This document shows, piece by piece, positions 33,493 to 42,605 of a DNA stretch of 64,000 nt; position 1 is the stretch's first letter; each line of letters begins with the position of its first letter. Origin of the DNA: Bacillus taeanensis (GTDB lineage: Bacteria > Bacillota > Bacilli > Bacillales > UBA6769). Where the stretch lies: positions 1 to 64,000 of the forward strand of contig NZ_QOCW01000013.1 in NCBI RefSeq assembly GCF_003318295.1, written 5' to 3'. The translations under genes and the position numbers were made by a program. The notes beneath the pieces were generated by a model. That model was not told the DNA's origin and did no database searches. It saw only the letters and a list, made by a program, of their open reading frames with translations.

Positions 33493-34366
33493 GAAATAAA
33501 ATGGTTACCCATTCATTTGATTGCATCCGATGCGCAATCTGATACCCATTCTCTTCAAATAGCTTCCTTACCCCTTCTTCATTCCACTCCACAAGACCGG
33601 AAATTAAAAAAGCGGCACTGCCTTTATGAAGTAAATGATGCTTTGTTACAATATCAATCGTTTCATCGCCACCAATATTAATGATCACTAAATGATAAGA
33701 AGTATTGCTTTTATAATTTCCATGAAGTAAGTCTGCTTGAATAACATTAATTGTTGAAACAGCATTCAGCTCGGCATTATAACCTATTTCTCGCTCAACC
33801 GGCTCAATATCAACTGCTTCTACTTTTTTCGCGTGACGAAGTGCGGCTGCAATGCTTAAAATTCCCGATCCTGTTCCTAAATCAAGTACCGTTTGATTTG
33901 TAAAATCACGATCTAAGAGGATACGCAAACAATCTTGAGTTGTTTCATGAAGCCCTGTTCCAAACGCACCCTGCGGCTCAAAAATGAATGTTTTCTTTCC
34001 TTTATAAAACTCTTTTGTTTCAGGACTGCAGATTACCCAGCCGTTTTCTAAATCAATATCTTCAAACGGCAGCTGCCATGTTTCTTCATGTAGTTCCTTA
34101 TATGTAATTTCACTTTTAGAAACGTTGAGCGCTTTTGTAATTAACTCAAAATAAGCGTCAGGTAAACTCTCGACTTCAAACGGTTCCGCGTAAATTTTTA
34201 ATGGAATCTGTTCAACGTTTTTTTCAAAAAACGTATAGCCGTTTCTGTCAGCCTCTACTTCAATTGGTGTTTCATAATACACATTAAAAATATCGACCGC
34301 ATTTAATTTTTCAACATATTCATCAACACGCTCATAAGGAACGTACACAATATATTCATGAAGCAT
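33482..34366 (-). CDS. PrmA-like class I methyltransferase (L11 methyltransferase family)
   Basis: A 294-residue SAM-dependent methyltransferase. FGTGLHETTQ, the SAM loop VLDLGTGSGILSIAA and VEAVDIEP match PrmA; the post-I/IV segment reads VIINIGGDE instead of the NILA of true PrmA. A separate prmA usually lies next to dnaJ in Bacillus, so this may be a paralogue with another substrate. The start at 34366 follows AAGGA by 8 nt; an ATG six codons upstream precedes that RBS. Confidence 0.75.
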   Translation of the reverse strand: MLHEYIVYVPYERVDEYVEKLNAVDIFNVYYETPIEVEADRNGYTFFEKNVEQIPLKIYAEPFEVESLPDAYFELITKALNVSKSEITYKELHEETWQLPFEDIDLENGWVICSPETKEFYKGKKTFIFEPQGAFGTGLHETTQDCLRILLDRDFTNQTVLDLGTGSGILSIAAALRHAKKVEAVDIEPVEREIGYNAELNAVSTINVIQADLLHGNYKSNTSYHLVIINIGGDETIDIVTKHHLLHKGSAAFLISGLVEWNEEGVRKLFEENGYQIAHRMQSNEWVTILFQKS

Positions 34367-34460
34367 AAAAAAATTCCTTTCCATCGTTTTCTAGCCTTCA
34401 TTATAAGGATTATCAGCTGAAAAATCCATTTCCTTTGTTATATGGACTTATAAAGCTAAC

Positions 34461-34518
34461 TATAAAAAAAAGTTGTCTCAAAATCATAGGGTAGACCCTA
34501 TAACTTTGAGACAACCTT
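34461..34518 (-). terminator. Terminator of the tenA-ykoEDC operon with GGGTNGACCC core
   Basis: GTTGTCTCAAA / TTTGAGACAAC encloses ATAGGGTAGACCCTAT, a nested palindrome related to the GGGTCTGACCC core. Eight A on the plus strand give the T run for the leftward operon. Confidence 0.9.
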
Positions 34519-35320
34519 ATCCTTCGTACCGCACATCTGTAATCGGTATATATGGAAACTCTTTACTTATATAGAAAGCAAGCGTTAGAAACAAAACAAA
34601 ATATAAAATAAAGAAAGCATCATATCTTGAAATACTGACTTTATAATAAAACGTACGTCCATTCACCATTGAAAACCGTTTTGCTTCCATTGCAACAGCA
34701 ATTCGGTGGGCGCGGCGAATGCTTTGTGAAAGAAGCGGAATCGAATAGGATTTCAGTTTATAGTAAAAAGCGCCGATCCCTTTTTTTCCTTCAACCCCTC
34801 GTACTTTCATCGCATAACGGATCGTCTGAAACTCTTCGATCATAATAGGAATCAATCGAATCCCCGCCATAAAACTATACGCATATTTTGGCTTTAATTT
34901 TAACTGCTGCATTAATGAATAAAATAAATAAACAGGTCGGGTCGTTAACGCGAACAGTACCCCTAATATGGCAAACACAAAAGCGCGAAGCCCTAAATGA
35001 ACGCCGCGGAAAAAGCTTTCTTCTGTAATATGAAGCAGTCCCCACTTCACCCATGTTGTGTCACCTTGTCCGAAAAAGATCATCGATGTTGACGTAGACG
35101 CGGCAATAAATAAAAACGGCAGTGTAATAAGAAGAATTCGTTTTAGCGGATGACCTGTAAAAACAAGCAGCAAAATCATCGTTACCGCCGTATAGTTAAT
35201 CATAAAATTTAAATTATGAATAAACAATAAACTTAAAAATAACAGCACCATAAAAAGTAATTTCACACTTGGATTAATTTTATGAAGCCATGTTTCTTTA
35301 TACGATACATCAAGCTGCAT
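34517..35320 (-). CDS. ykoC: ECF transporter T component (YkoC), thiamine-related
   Basis: A 267-residue energy-coupling membrane protein with about six helices. The two EcfT coupling motifs are visible as AMKVRGVEG and AMEAKRFSM, which dock onto the ATPase. As the last gene of the TPP-riboswitch operon after ykoE and ykoD it completes the YkoEDC importer of hydroxymethylpyrimidine or thiamine precursors. ATG follows GGGGTGAG; only 12 bp separate it from ykoD. Confidence 0.9.
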   Translation of the reverse strand: MQLDVSYKETWLHKINPSVKLLFMVLLFLSLLFIHNLNFMINYTAVTMILLLVFTGHPLKRILLITLPFLFIAASTSTSMIFFGQGDTTWVKWGLLHITEESFFRGVHLGLRAFVFAILGVLFALTTRPVYLFYSLMQQLKLKPKYAYSFMAGIRLIPIMIEEFQTIRYAMKVRGVEGKKGIGAFYYKLKSYSIPLLSQSIRRAHRIAVAMEAKRFSMVNGRTFYYKVSISRYDAFFILYFVLFLTLAFYISKEFPYIPITDVRYEG

Positions 35321-35332
35321 CTATCTCACCCC

Positions 35333-36805
35333 TTATGTTGCAGACAACACAACTTCTGTGCGCTGTGAACCATACTTTGCCGGCGTTTGATCACTTACGA
35401 GACGGCCGTCTTCAACGGTCCAAATTCTTGTAACAAAATGCTCAGTAATCTCAGGACTGTGCGTGACCATAATAATCGTTGTTCCCTGCCTGCGCCAATG
35501 CTCAATCAGCTCTAACATCGCAAACGTATTTTTGGCGTCCTGTCCAAACGTTGGTTCATCTAATAAAATGATTTTTTGTTCTTTTACAATAGCCGCCGCA
35601 ACACTTAAACGGCGTTTTTGACCCATCGAAAGTAAATAAGGATGCTGCTCTTTCTGCTTTGTTAAGTTAAAAGTATGAAGGAGCTTCGTTACTTTTTGAT
35701 CAATCTCTTGTTCAGTAACTTTGTCTAACCTTAACGCATAAGCAATTTCTTCATAAACAGAATTTGTAACAAATTGAAATTCAGGATTTTGGAATACAAA
35801 CGTTAAATAGTTTGTTAGTTTTTTTATTTTTTCCACAGGCTGTCCCTCTAATTGATAGATACCGGTTGTTTTAATAAACTGCATAAAAGCATGAAGAAGC
35901 GTACTTTTCCCTGCGCCGTTTTCACCAATGACAGCGATCCATTCGCCAGCGGTCACTTCGGCTTTCGGTACTTCAATTTTTGTTTCTTTCCATCGGTAAC
36001 CTTTAAAATCTTCTACTATTAATAAAGGCTCTTGACTACTGCTTTCAACAGAAGGAAGTTGTTTATTTGTCCGCTTAAGATAATCTTCCCAAACCCCTGG
36101 ATACCAAATGCCCTGTTCAATCAGCGCTTGCTTATGCTCACTTAGTACGGTTTCTTTATCTCCATCTGCAATAATTTCACCATTTTCATTAAAAAGAACA
36201 ATTCGTTCAATAATATCAATTACATGTTCAAGTTTATGTTCAACAATTAGCAGTGTTTTATCTTCCCCAACCCGCTTAATCGTCTCCCAAATCTGCTCTG
36301 TTCCTTCAGGGTCAAGCATCGCTGTTGGTTCATCTAAAAATAGAACATCTGGATTTAAAGCCATTACCGAAGCAATTGCAAGACGCTGCTTCATCCCACC
36401 TGACAATGTTTGAATATTTGTATGAATATCTTCTAGCTTTAAGCCTACTTCTTGTAAATGGTAATGAATTCGCTCTTTCATTTCCGAACGCGGCACTTGT
36501 AAGTTTTCTAATACAAACGCAATTTCTTCATCTACAAACGGCATGCAAAACTGTGTATCAGGATCTTGAAACACATAGCCCCATGAATCTGGAATTTGAA
36601 TTTCTTCCGCCTTCATCGGCACTTCAATCGAGTTTGGAATAAGTCCTGTTAACACTTGAAGCAGTGTGGACTTCCCACATCCAGACGGACCAAGAAATAA
36701 TACTTTTTCACCTTTATGAAAAGAAGAGGATAAATCCTTGAACAACAAGGACTCTCCTCCTGGAAATTTTAAGCGTAACTTTTCTACAGATGCAATCTTT
36801 GTCAT
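35333..36805 (-). CDS. ykoD: ECF transporter duplicated ATPase (YkoD)
   Basis: A 490-residue fusion of two ABC ATPase domains. First half: Walker A GPSGCGKST, signature LSGGMKQR, Walker B VLFLDEPTAMLDPEG. Second half: Walker A GENGAGKST, signature LSMGQKRR (degenerate), Walker B IILLDEPTFGQDAKN. It powers the YkoE/YkoC membrane components. ATG follows AGAGGTG. The gap to ykoE is 13 bp, so the genes are cotranscribed. Confidence 0.95.
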   Translation of the reverse strand: MTKIASVEKLRLKFPGGESLLFKDLSSSFHKGEKVLFLGPSGCGKSTLLQVLTGLIPNSIEVPMKAEEIQIPDSWGYVFQDPDTQFCMPFVDEEIAFVLENLQVPRSEMKERIHYHLQEVGLKLEDIHTNIQTLSGGMKQRLAIASVMALNPDVLFLDEPTAMLDPEGTEQIWETIKRVGEDKTLLIVEHKLEHVIDIIERIVLFNENGEIIADGDKETVLSEHKQALIEQGIWYPGVWEDYLKRTNKQLPSVESSSQEPLLIVEDFKGYRWKETKIEVPKAEVTAGEWIAVIGENGAGKSTLLHAFMQFIKTTGIYQLEGQPVEKIKKLTNYLTFVFQNPEFQFVTNSVYEEIAYALRLDKVTEQEIDQKVTKLLHTFNLTKQKEQHPYLLSMGQKRRLSVAAAIVKEQKIILLDEPTFGQDAKNTFAMLELIEHWRRQGTTIIMVTHSPEITEHFVTRIWTVEDGRLVSDQTPAKYGSQRTEVVLSAT

Positions 36806-36818
36806 AAAGACACCTCTT

Positions 36819-37400
36819 TTAATCGTTTAACGCCTCATAATCTTTCTTAGATGCCGGGCGTACTAAATTTGTAACACCTGTTTTTTCTAATGCGCCTACA
36901 AGATAATAAGCAAAAATACCAGAAATAATAATTGCACCAAGAGAACGTGCGCCAATCATTAATAATAAGTTCCATGTTTCAAGATCAGCAAGATAACCTT
37001 TATAAAAGTCCATTACAAAAGAACCAACCGCTGAACCAAAACCTGCAAGTGATACAACAAATAAATCAACGCGCTTATAACGAAATGCCATAAATACTAA
37101 TTCTGCAAACAAGCCTTGAAGAACACCATAAATTAATACTTCTAGACCAAACTGAGAACCGGTTAAAAACTCACCAGATGCCGCGGCAACTTCTGCAAGA
37201 AGGGCAACACCGGGTTTACGAATAATTAAAAACGCAACCGTTGCGGCGATAAACCACATGCCGTAAATGAGTTGATCTAAATGAATGCCAAGCGGCGCAA
37301 CCGCTGAATATAATGGACCCCATAATTTATACACAAGACCAAATACAATCGCAATCACAATCGTTACTAAAATATCTGTTAACTTTAATCCTTTAGACAT
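36819..37400 (-). CDS. ykoE: ECF transporter S component YkoE (thiamine/HMP)
   Basis: A 193-residue integral membrane protein with about five to six helices; GLKLTDILVTIVIAIVFGLV is the N-terminal helix and SGEFLTGSQFGLEVLIYG, GLFAELVFMAF are family segments. In B. subtilis YkoE is the substrate-binding subunit for thiamine or its pyrimidine. ATG follows AGGAG. It lies 17 bp after tenA. Confidence 0.93.
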   Translation of the reverse strand: MSKGLKLTDILVTIVIAIVFGLVYKLWGPLYSAVAPLGIHLDQLIYGMWFIAATVAFLIIRKPGVALLAEVAAASGEFLTGSQFGLEVLIYGVLQGLFAELVFMAFRYKRVDLFVVSLAGFGSAVGSFVMDFYKGYLADLETWNLLLMIGARSLGAIIISGIFAYYLVGALEKTGVTNLVRPASKKDYEALND

Positions 37401-37417
37401 CTTTCATTCTCCTTTTA

Positions 37418-38101
37418 TTATAAAAGTATGTTTTCTTTGTTTACAGGCCATGTTTCTTTTGTATAAGCCATTTCCCAAAATGAATATTCATACTGACTGC
37501 TAATAATAAAGTGCTCTTTCATGCGGTTACGGTCTTCTTCTGTAACGCGGGCTGCAAGCTCATCCAAACGATTAATTTGTTCCTCAACAAGCTCGCGGAA
37601 CCATTCCCCGCCGTACGCGGCAATCCACTCTTGATAAATCGGTTCTTCCGGTTTCTCACCCTGCAGACGTTCACCAATTTCATAATAAAGCCAGTAACAA
37701 GGAAGCAGGGCAGCAATAATATCGCCTAAATGACCGTTTAAGGCAGCCCGGTATAAATGAGATGTATACGCATAAGCAGTCGGTGCCGGCTTAAAGTTCG
37801 CTTTTTCCTCGTCTGTAATGTCTAATCGTTTTGAGAAGTTTTCATGTAAGCTAAGTTCCGCTTCAGCTGTTCCCTGTGCATGAGCTGCAAGGCGGCTCGT
37901 TGTAAATAAATCGCCTGCTTTTGCTGCGCCTAATGCTTGTACTCTTGCAAAATGAGATAAATAATACGCATCCTGTTTCACATAATAACGAAAACAATCA
38001 AGTGGAAGCGTTCCATCTGCAATTCCCGTTACAAATGGATGATCAAAGCTCGCCTGCCAAATCGCATCTGCCTCTTTTCGAAGCTGTTCAGAAAATTTCA
38101 T
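37418..38101 (-). CDS. tenA: Aminopyrimidine aminohydrolase / thiaminase II
   Basis: A 227-residue TenA protein. The nucleophile Cys135 lies in ALLPCYWLYYEIG, the position found in B. subtilis TenA, and YAYTSHL, GGEWFRELV and FWEMAY are family motifs. It hydrolyses formylaminopyrimidine to hydroxymethylpyrimidine, salvaging the thiamine pyrimidine that YkoEDC imports. ATG follows GGAGGGG by 6 nt. A TPP riboswitch and its terminator lie upstream. In B. subtilis this operon begins with ykoF instead. Confidence 0.95.
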   Translation of the reverse strand: MKFSEQLRKEADAIWQASFDHPFVTGIADGTLPLDCFRYYVKQDAYYLSHFARVQALGAAKAGDLFTTSRLAAHAQGTAEAELSLHENFSKRLDITDEEKANFKPAPTAYAYTSHLYRAALNGHLGDIIAALLPCYWLYYEIGERLQGEKPEEPIYQEWIAAYGGEWFRELVEEQINRLDELAARVTEEDRNRMKEHFIISSQYEYSFWEMAYTKETWPVNKENILL

Positions 38102-38117
38102 TTCGATCCCCTCCTAT

Positions 38118-38155
38118 AAAAAATAAAAAGCCTACTTCGGAACAGAAGTAGGCTA
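38118..38155 (-). terminator. Riboswitch-controlled terminator upstream of tenA
   Basis: AGCCTACTTC / GAAGTAGGCT, with a 5-nt loop, is followed by a T-rich stretch on the minus strand. It lies between the TPP aptamer and tenA, so TPP binding would stop transcription here. Confidence 0.9.
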
Positions 38156-38212
38156 GAAGTAATTGAACATAAACACGCATATAAAAAATCACACTTGTTC
38201 GCATTTACTCTA

Positions 38213-38299
38213 TCCACTTCCCTCCGCTAGCATTACCTAGATCAGGTTAAGGGTTAAGGCAGTTCGCCTCTCTCAGCATGTACATGCACCCCTAGTGGA
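38213..38299 (-). ncRNA. TPP riboswitch (THI element)
   Basis: The minus strand shows the conserved TPP aptamer core: GGGGTGC, CTGAGA, AACCTGATCTAGG and TAATGCTAGCGGAGGGAA, closed by P1 arms TCCACT / AGTGGA. Together with the terminator at 38118-38155 it represses tenA-ykoEDC when TPP is abundant. Confidence 0.97.
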
Positions 38300-38410
38300 A
38301 AAACGTATATTATTGTCATAATCTTTCTTATACTATACAACATACAATATTTTTATATTAAACACAACCACAATTATTTTTTAGTTATGATATCTTCTTA
38401 TAAATAAAAA

Positions 38411-38434
38411 TTTTTTGAGAGGGCCTCCCTCATT
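38411..38434 (-). terminator. Weak terminator of small gene
   Basis: GAGGGAGGCCCTC can form a short hairpin on the minus strand, followed by A and then T runs. The stem is short. Confidence 0.4.
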
Positions 38435-38457
38435 AACTTCTTTTATTTATAGAAAGC

Positions 38458-38640
38458 CTACAATTCAAAGGAATCATCATAATCATAGCGAAATCCGTCT
38501 TGTTTTGCAGCCGCATTTTGTACTGAACATTTTTTTAACAGTTCTTCATAAGCATAAATTTCTTGGTAATCTGTACTTTGATTCATTGCCTGCTTTAATG
38601 CCTGCTCAATCACAGTAAGTTCATGTTGTTGAAAATTCAT
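38458..38640 (-). CDS. Small protein of unknown function
   Basis: A 60-residue acidic soluble protein: a helical first part (QQHELTVIEQALKQAMNQST, YAYEELLKKC) then a tail rich in Asp and Tyr (FRYDYDDSFEL). I do not recognise it. The start at 38640 follows GAGGAG by 8 nt; the ATG three codons earlier overlaps the spacing and is less likely. Confidence 0.6.
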   Translation of the reverse strand: MNFQQHELTVIEQALKQAMNQSTDYQEIYAYEELLKKCSVQNAAAKQDGFRYDYDDSFEL

Positions 38641-38711
38641 GATTATCACTCCTCATATTTCATTCATTTTAGTTTATCCAGTTTAAACTTCATTATGAGA
38701 AGGAAATCTTC

Positions 38712-39461
38712 TTAATGTTCATACATCATTTTTCGCGTCATCCCGCCGTCGATAACAATGTTTTCTCCTGTAACAAAATCATTTTCTGGGTGGGTTAAAT
38801 AAAAACAGGCACGAGCAATATCAAGAGGCGTTCCAACGCGATTGGCAGGATGCTGTTTGTGATCAATTTCTCTTAACTCCTCATAATTTCCGGTTTCGAT
38901 CCACCCTGGGCTAATGGCATTAACACGAATCTGGTCCTCACTAAGTGAAATGGCTAACGCATGAGTTAGTGCAACAATGCCGCCTTTTGAAGCCGCATAT
39001 GCTTCTGTATGTTGTTCAGACATCAATGCCCGGGTTGAAGCAATGTTAACGATAGAACCACCTTGTTGATTTTGACGCATCACTTTCGCCGCTTCTCTTG
39101 CGCATAAAAAAACACCTCGTAAATTAATATTAATGATGTCGTCCCATTCTTCTACTGATAGTTCGTATGGCGACTTCCAGCGCGATACACCAGCATTATT
39201 AATTAATATATCAATTCTGCCATATACCTCTTTCGTTTTAAAGATTAATGTTTCAATCTCTTTTGGATTCCGCATGTCTGTTGGAATAAAAATTGCTTCC
39301 CCGTGATGTTCTTTAATGGCTGTGAGCGTTTTTTGTGCTTCCTCTTCGTCCATATCTGCTAAAACAACTTTTGCGCCTTTTTTTGCATATTCTATTGCCG
39401 CAGTTTTTCCAATACCATTTGCTGAACCTGTCACAATAACGACCTTATGTTGAAATGTCAA
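38712..39461 (-). CDS. Classical short-chain dehydrogenase/reductase
   Basis: A 249-residue SDR. The cofactor loop is VTGSANGIGK, with NNAG in INNAGVSRW, catalytic Ser in NIASTRA, and YAASK (Tyr and Lys). LADMDEE after strand 2 ends in Asp, favouring NAD over NADP. The end VTGENIVIDGGMTRK is typical. The substrate is unknown. The start is TTG 39461, 6-7 nt after GGAGGGG; the frame extends 17 codons further but those codons cover the RBS. Confidence 0.85.
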   Translation of the reverse strand: MTFQHKVVIVTGSANGIGKTAAIEYAKKGAKVVLADMDEEEAQKTLTAIKEHHGEAIFIPTDMRNPKEIETLIFKTKEVYGRIDILINNAGVSRWKSPYELSVEEWDDIININLRGVFLCAREAAKVMRQNQQGGSIVNIASTRALMSEQHTEAYAASKGGIVALTHALAISLSEDQIRVNAISPGWIETGNYEELREIDHKQHPANRVGTPLDIARACFYLTHPENDFVTGENIVIDGGMTRKMMYEH

Positions 39462-39655
39462 AATGAACCCCTCCATTTTATTATCAGTAACCTCTTTATT
39501 TATTTTAAACAATCCTTTCTAAAATGGAAAAGAATAGCCATCATCACTGAATCCTCATTTAAGTTTTAAAGGTTATACAGCATTCAAATAGGGAAGAAGA
39601 TAAAAAGACCGCTAAATAAATCAGATAGAATACAACATATTTCAAGGAGAAAAAA

Positions 39656-40981
39656 ATGATAAAAAAATGGTATTTACGTCTTCATGAAAGCGTGTGGTTT
39701 ATTCCAGGAAGTTACAGTTTCTTTGCCCTTATTCTTTCTATAATTGCACTTAGCGTTGATACAATCTATGCAAATAACATCCATAAATGGCTTCCTTCTT
39801 ATTTATTAACAGATGTTGAATTAGCTCAAACAATCTTAAGTGCTCTTGCACCTTCTTTATTAACAATGACAACTATCACCTTTTCCATGATTATGGTTGT
39901 CCTAACAACTTATACGTCCCAGTTTTCACCGCGAACGCTGCAAAATTTTATTACAGAACGGCGCACACTAAGAGTATTAGGAATTTTTATTGGAGGGTTT
40001 ATTTATACGATTTTAGCGCTTTTATTTATGCGCAAAAACGAGGAAGAACAAGTCGTCTTTTCAGCGGTACTTGGAGTTGCTATTTCGATTTTATGTCTCG
40101 GTTATTTTGTTTATTTTATTCATCATGTTGCTACTTCTTTGCGGGTAAGTAAACTTATCGAAAACCTTTCGACTGATATTTTGGAAACTGTTCACAAATT
40201 ACATAAGGGAAATAAAGATAAAAATAATGTAGACTATACGCCACCTTCAGCTCAGATGCTTGATGTTCTTACAAACAAACCAATTGAAGTTCCACCGCTA
40301 AACAATGTTGGATATATTCAATTAATTGATTTAGAAGGACTTCGTAATGAAGCGCAGCAGTGCAATGCGGTTATTAAAGTCAATTATCCAATCGGTGCCT
40401 ATGTTGGTCCTGCCACTTCTCTGCTGTTAATATGGCCCCAATCAAAAAAAATAGAAAACACTCATCGCTTTTTAGATTATATTACAGTCGGAGAATCACG
40501 AACGACGTTTCAAGATATGGAATATGGCATCCAAAAGTTAACAGAAATTGCGCTCCGTGCTGTTTCTCCCGGCATTAATGATCCGAATACAGCGATAACC
40601 TGTATCAAATCATATGGAAATATTTTACATTAAATTTCAAAAACGCATTTAGGTACAATGTATCATTATGATGAGGAAAATCAGCTCCGGTTAATCGTTG
40701 AATATCCGCGTTTTGAAGACCTGTTATATTCAACGTTTTATCAGCTTCGTCATTACGGAAAAGAAGATGTTTCCGTCACCACATCGATTTTGGATGCCTT
40801 AATTTTTATTGCAGAAGGAGCTGATCAGTCTATCAAAAATAAAGTTTGGCATTTTAGCGATTATATTATAAGCGGCTTTAACAGCAGCATGCTTCAAGAA
40901 CTTGATAAAACGTTTTTAAATAAAAAGCTTGATCAATTAGCACAGGCTGCACATACTGAACAGCAGCCAAACTATTTTTAA
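39656..40981 (+). pseudogene. DUF2254 membrane protein interrupted by an in-frame TAA
   Basis: A 441-codon frame of the DUF2254 family. Four membrane helices (about 15-35, 60-85, 105-125, 135-160) are followed by a soluble domain with SPGINDPNTAIT, the most conserved family motif. Codon 326 (TAA at 40631-40633) interrupts it after SYGNILH; reading straight through in the same frame gives ISKTHLGTMYHYDEE and continues to a normal end at 40981. No frameshift is needed. Either a single nonsense change (for example AAA to TAA) or a sequencing error explains it. The 325-residue product retains all helices. Function of the family is unknown. RBS AAGGAG. Confidence 0.8.
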
Positions 40982-40983
40982 TA

Positions 40984-41027
40984 AAACAAGCGGCTAACCT
41001 CAAAACATAAGGTCACCCGCTTGTTTA
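40984..41027. terminator. Bidirectional terminator (DUF2254 gene / sacP)
   Basis: AAACAAGCGG / CCGCTTGTTT with an inner ACCT / AGGT stem and A/T-rich flanks sits between the convergent genes. Confidence 0.85.
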
Positions 41028-41035
41028 TATCTTTT

Positions 41036-42409
41036 TTATTCTTCTTTAAATCCTAAAATTAATGTCGCTGCAAATGCACCAACAACTGCAATCGCAAAAC
41101 CAATTAGATAGTTCACTAAGTTTGCCATTCCTTCCGGTGCAACAATTGCGATCATTGGAATTCCTGTTAAGCCGTACGCATTGGCCACAACATTTGTAAA
41201 TACAACATATGCCCCGCCAAGTGCACCACCAATTGCAGCACCGATAAATGGTCTTCTTAAACGTAAGTTAACACCGAAAATAACCGGCTCTGTAATTCCT
41301 AAGAATGAAGAAATCGCTGATGGAAGAGCAATTCCTTTAAGCTTTTTATTTTTCGTTTTAAAGAATACCGCAAGACCAGCGCCACCTTGAGCAACGTTTG
41401 CCATTGACCAAATCGGCAATAAGAAGTTAACACCGAATTTTGCAAGAAGTCCTGCTTCAATTGCATGGAAGCTGTGATGAACACCAGTTAAAACGATCGT
41501 TGAATAAAGACCGCCAAATAAAATACCAGCAATAAATCCTGCTTTATCATATAAAAATTGTAACCCATTACTAATCCCGTCACCTAACAAAGTACCTAGT
41601 GGACCGATCACAAGCATTGCTAAAAATCCAGTAAAAATGACTGTTAAAAACGGTGTAACAAGTAGGTCAATTGAGTTTGGTACAAATTTACGCAAGCCGC
41701 GTTCAAACTTACTCATTACATACACTGTTAATAATACTGGTAATACTGTTCCTTGATAGCCAATTAATGCAACATCGAAACCGAGAAATTCAATATATGA
41801 TGGATCTTGATTTCCAAGCACCCACGGATTTAAAAGGGCAGGGTGTGTCATAATTCCACCGATAACCGCACCTAAAAACGCATTGCCGCCAAATTCTTTC
41901 GCCGCGCTGAAACCGATTAAGATTGGTAAAATAATAAAGGCAGCACTTGAGAACATATCAAGAAATACAAACCATGCACTTTCAGGCTCTACCCATTGGA
42001 ATGCTCTCATCATCCCTAAAAGACCCATTAATAAACCGCTGGCAACGATCGCTGGAATAATTGGGACGAAAATATTTGATAATGATTTAGCGACACGAGC
42101 AACTGGATTCATCTTCTTCTTAATCGCTTCGGAATGATCACTAGAATCAGTATCCGTACTAAAATCCGCTTCTTCTGATAATGCTTGATATACTTTATTA
42201 ACCATACCTGTTCCTAAAATAATTTGGAACTGACCTGAACTTAAAAATACGCCTTTTACTTCATCAATATTTTCAAGTTCTGCTTTATTTGCTTTATCAT
42301 CATCTTTTAAGACAAGGCGAAGACGTGTTGCACAATGTGCAGCACTTTGTATGTTCTCTTTACCGCCAAGTAACGGCAAAATTTTACGAGCAGTTTCTTT
42401 TGGATTCAT
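41036..42409 (-). CDS. sacP: Sucrose-specific PTS enzyme IIBC
   Basis: A 457-residue PTS transporter. The EIIB domain (1-85) has phospho-Cys26 in AAHCATRLRL; the EIIC domain (about 105-455) has ten hydrophobic segments and GVHHSFHAIE, then ITEPVIFGVNLRLRRPF. It imports sucrose as sucrose-6-phosphate; it lacks an EIIA domain and must borrow one. ATG follows AGGAGG. A RAT antiterminator and terminator precede it, the B. subtilis sacPA arrangement, so a SacT- or SacY-type antiterminator is expected elsewhere in the genome. Confidence 0.95.
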   Translation of the reverse strand: MNPKETARKILPLLGGKENIQSAAHCATRLRLVLKDDDKANKAELENIDEVKGVFLSSGQFQIILGTGMVNKVYQALSEEADFSTDTDSSDHSEAIKKKMNPVARVAKSLSNIFVPIIPAIVASGLLMGLLGMMRAFQWVEPESAWFVFLDMFSSAAFIILPILIGFSAAKEFGGNAFLGAVIGGIMTHPALLNPWVLGNQDPSYIEFLGFDVALIGYQGTVLPVLLTVYVMSKFERGLRKFVPNSIDLLVTPFLTVIFTGFLAMLVIGPLGTLLGDGISNGLQFLYDKAGFIAGILFGGLYSTIVLTGVHHSFHAIEAGLLAKFGVNFLLPIWSMANVAQGGAGLAVFFKTKNKKLKGIALPSAISSFLGITEPVIFGVNLRLRRPFIGAAIGGALGGAYVVFTNVVANAYGLTGIPMIAIVAPEGMANLVNYLIGFAIAVVGAFAATLILGFKEE

Positions 42410-42444
42410 GCTGTTGTTCCTCCTTTATATTTAGCACAGGAAAA

Positions 42445-42519
42445 TAAAAAAGACCTAAAACGCGCAGGAGCGAATACGTACACATAGGTACACGATGCCC
42501 TTTACACATTTTAGGTCTT
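42445..42519 (-). terminator. Leader terminator of sacP (overlaps RAT)
   Basis: AAGACCTAAAA at the left pairs with TTTTAGGTCTT at 42509-42519. The minus strand has a T6 run after the hairpin. The upstream arm overlaps the RAT, so the two RNA structures are mutually exclusive. Confidence 0.9.
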
Positions 42520-42542
42520 GCCTGCTTTACCAGTCACAATCC
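42514..42542 (-). promoter_or_regulatory. RAT antiterminator (ribonucleic antiterminator) of sacP
   Basis: The minus strand reads GGATTGTGACTGGTAAAG followed by CAGGCAAGACC, which matches the B. subtilis sacPA RAT. A SacT/SacY-family protein, when active, would bind it and prevent termination in response to sucrose. Confidence 0.95.
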
Positions 42543-42569
42543 TGTGTTATTAATTTATAATCCGCTTTC

Positions 42570-42598
42570 ATTGTAGCTTGATCGACAGCATTCGTCAA
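42570..42598 (-). promoter_or_regulatory. sacP promoter
   Basis: TTGACG (42593-42598), a 17-bp spacer and TACAAT (42570-42575) on the minus strand form a good SigA promoter just upstream of the RAT. Confidence 0.8.
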
Positions 42599-42605
42599 CA
42601 CCTTT

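Noticed and set aside
33482-34366. Genuine ribosomal protein L11 methyltransferase prmA
   Set aside because: The NILA-type motif is replaced and the dnaK-dnaJ neighbourhood is missing, so only a PrmA-like call is made.
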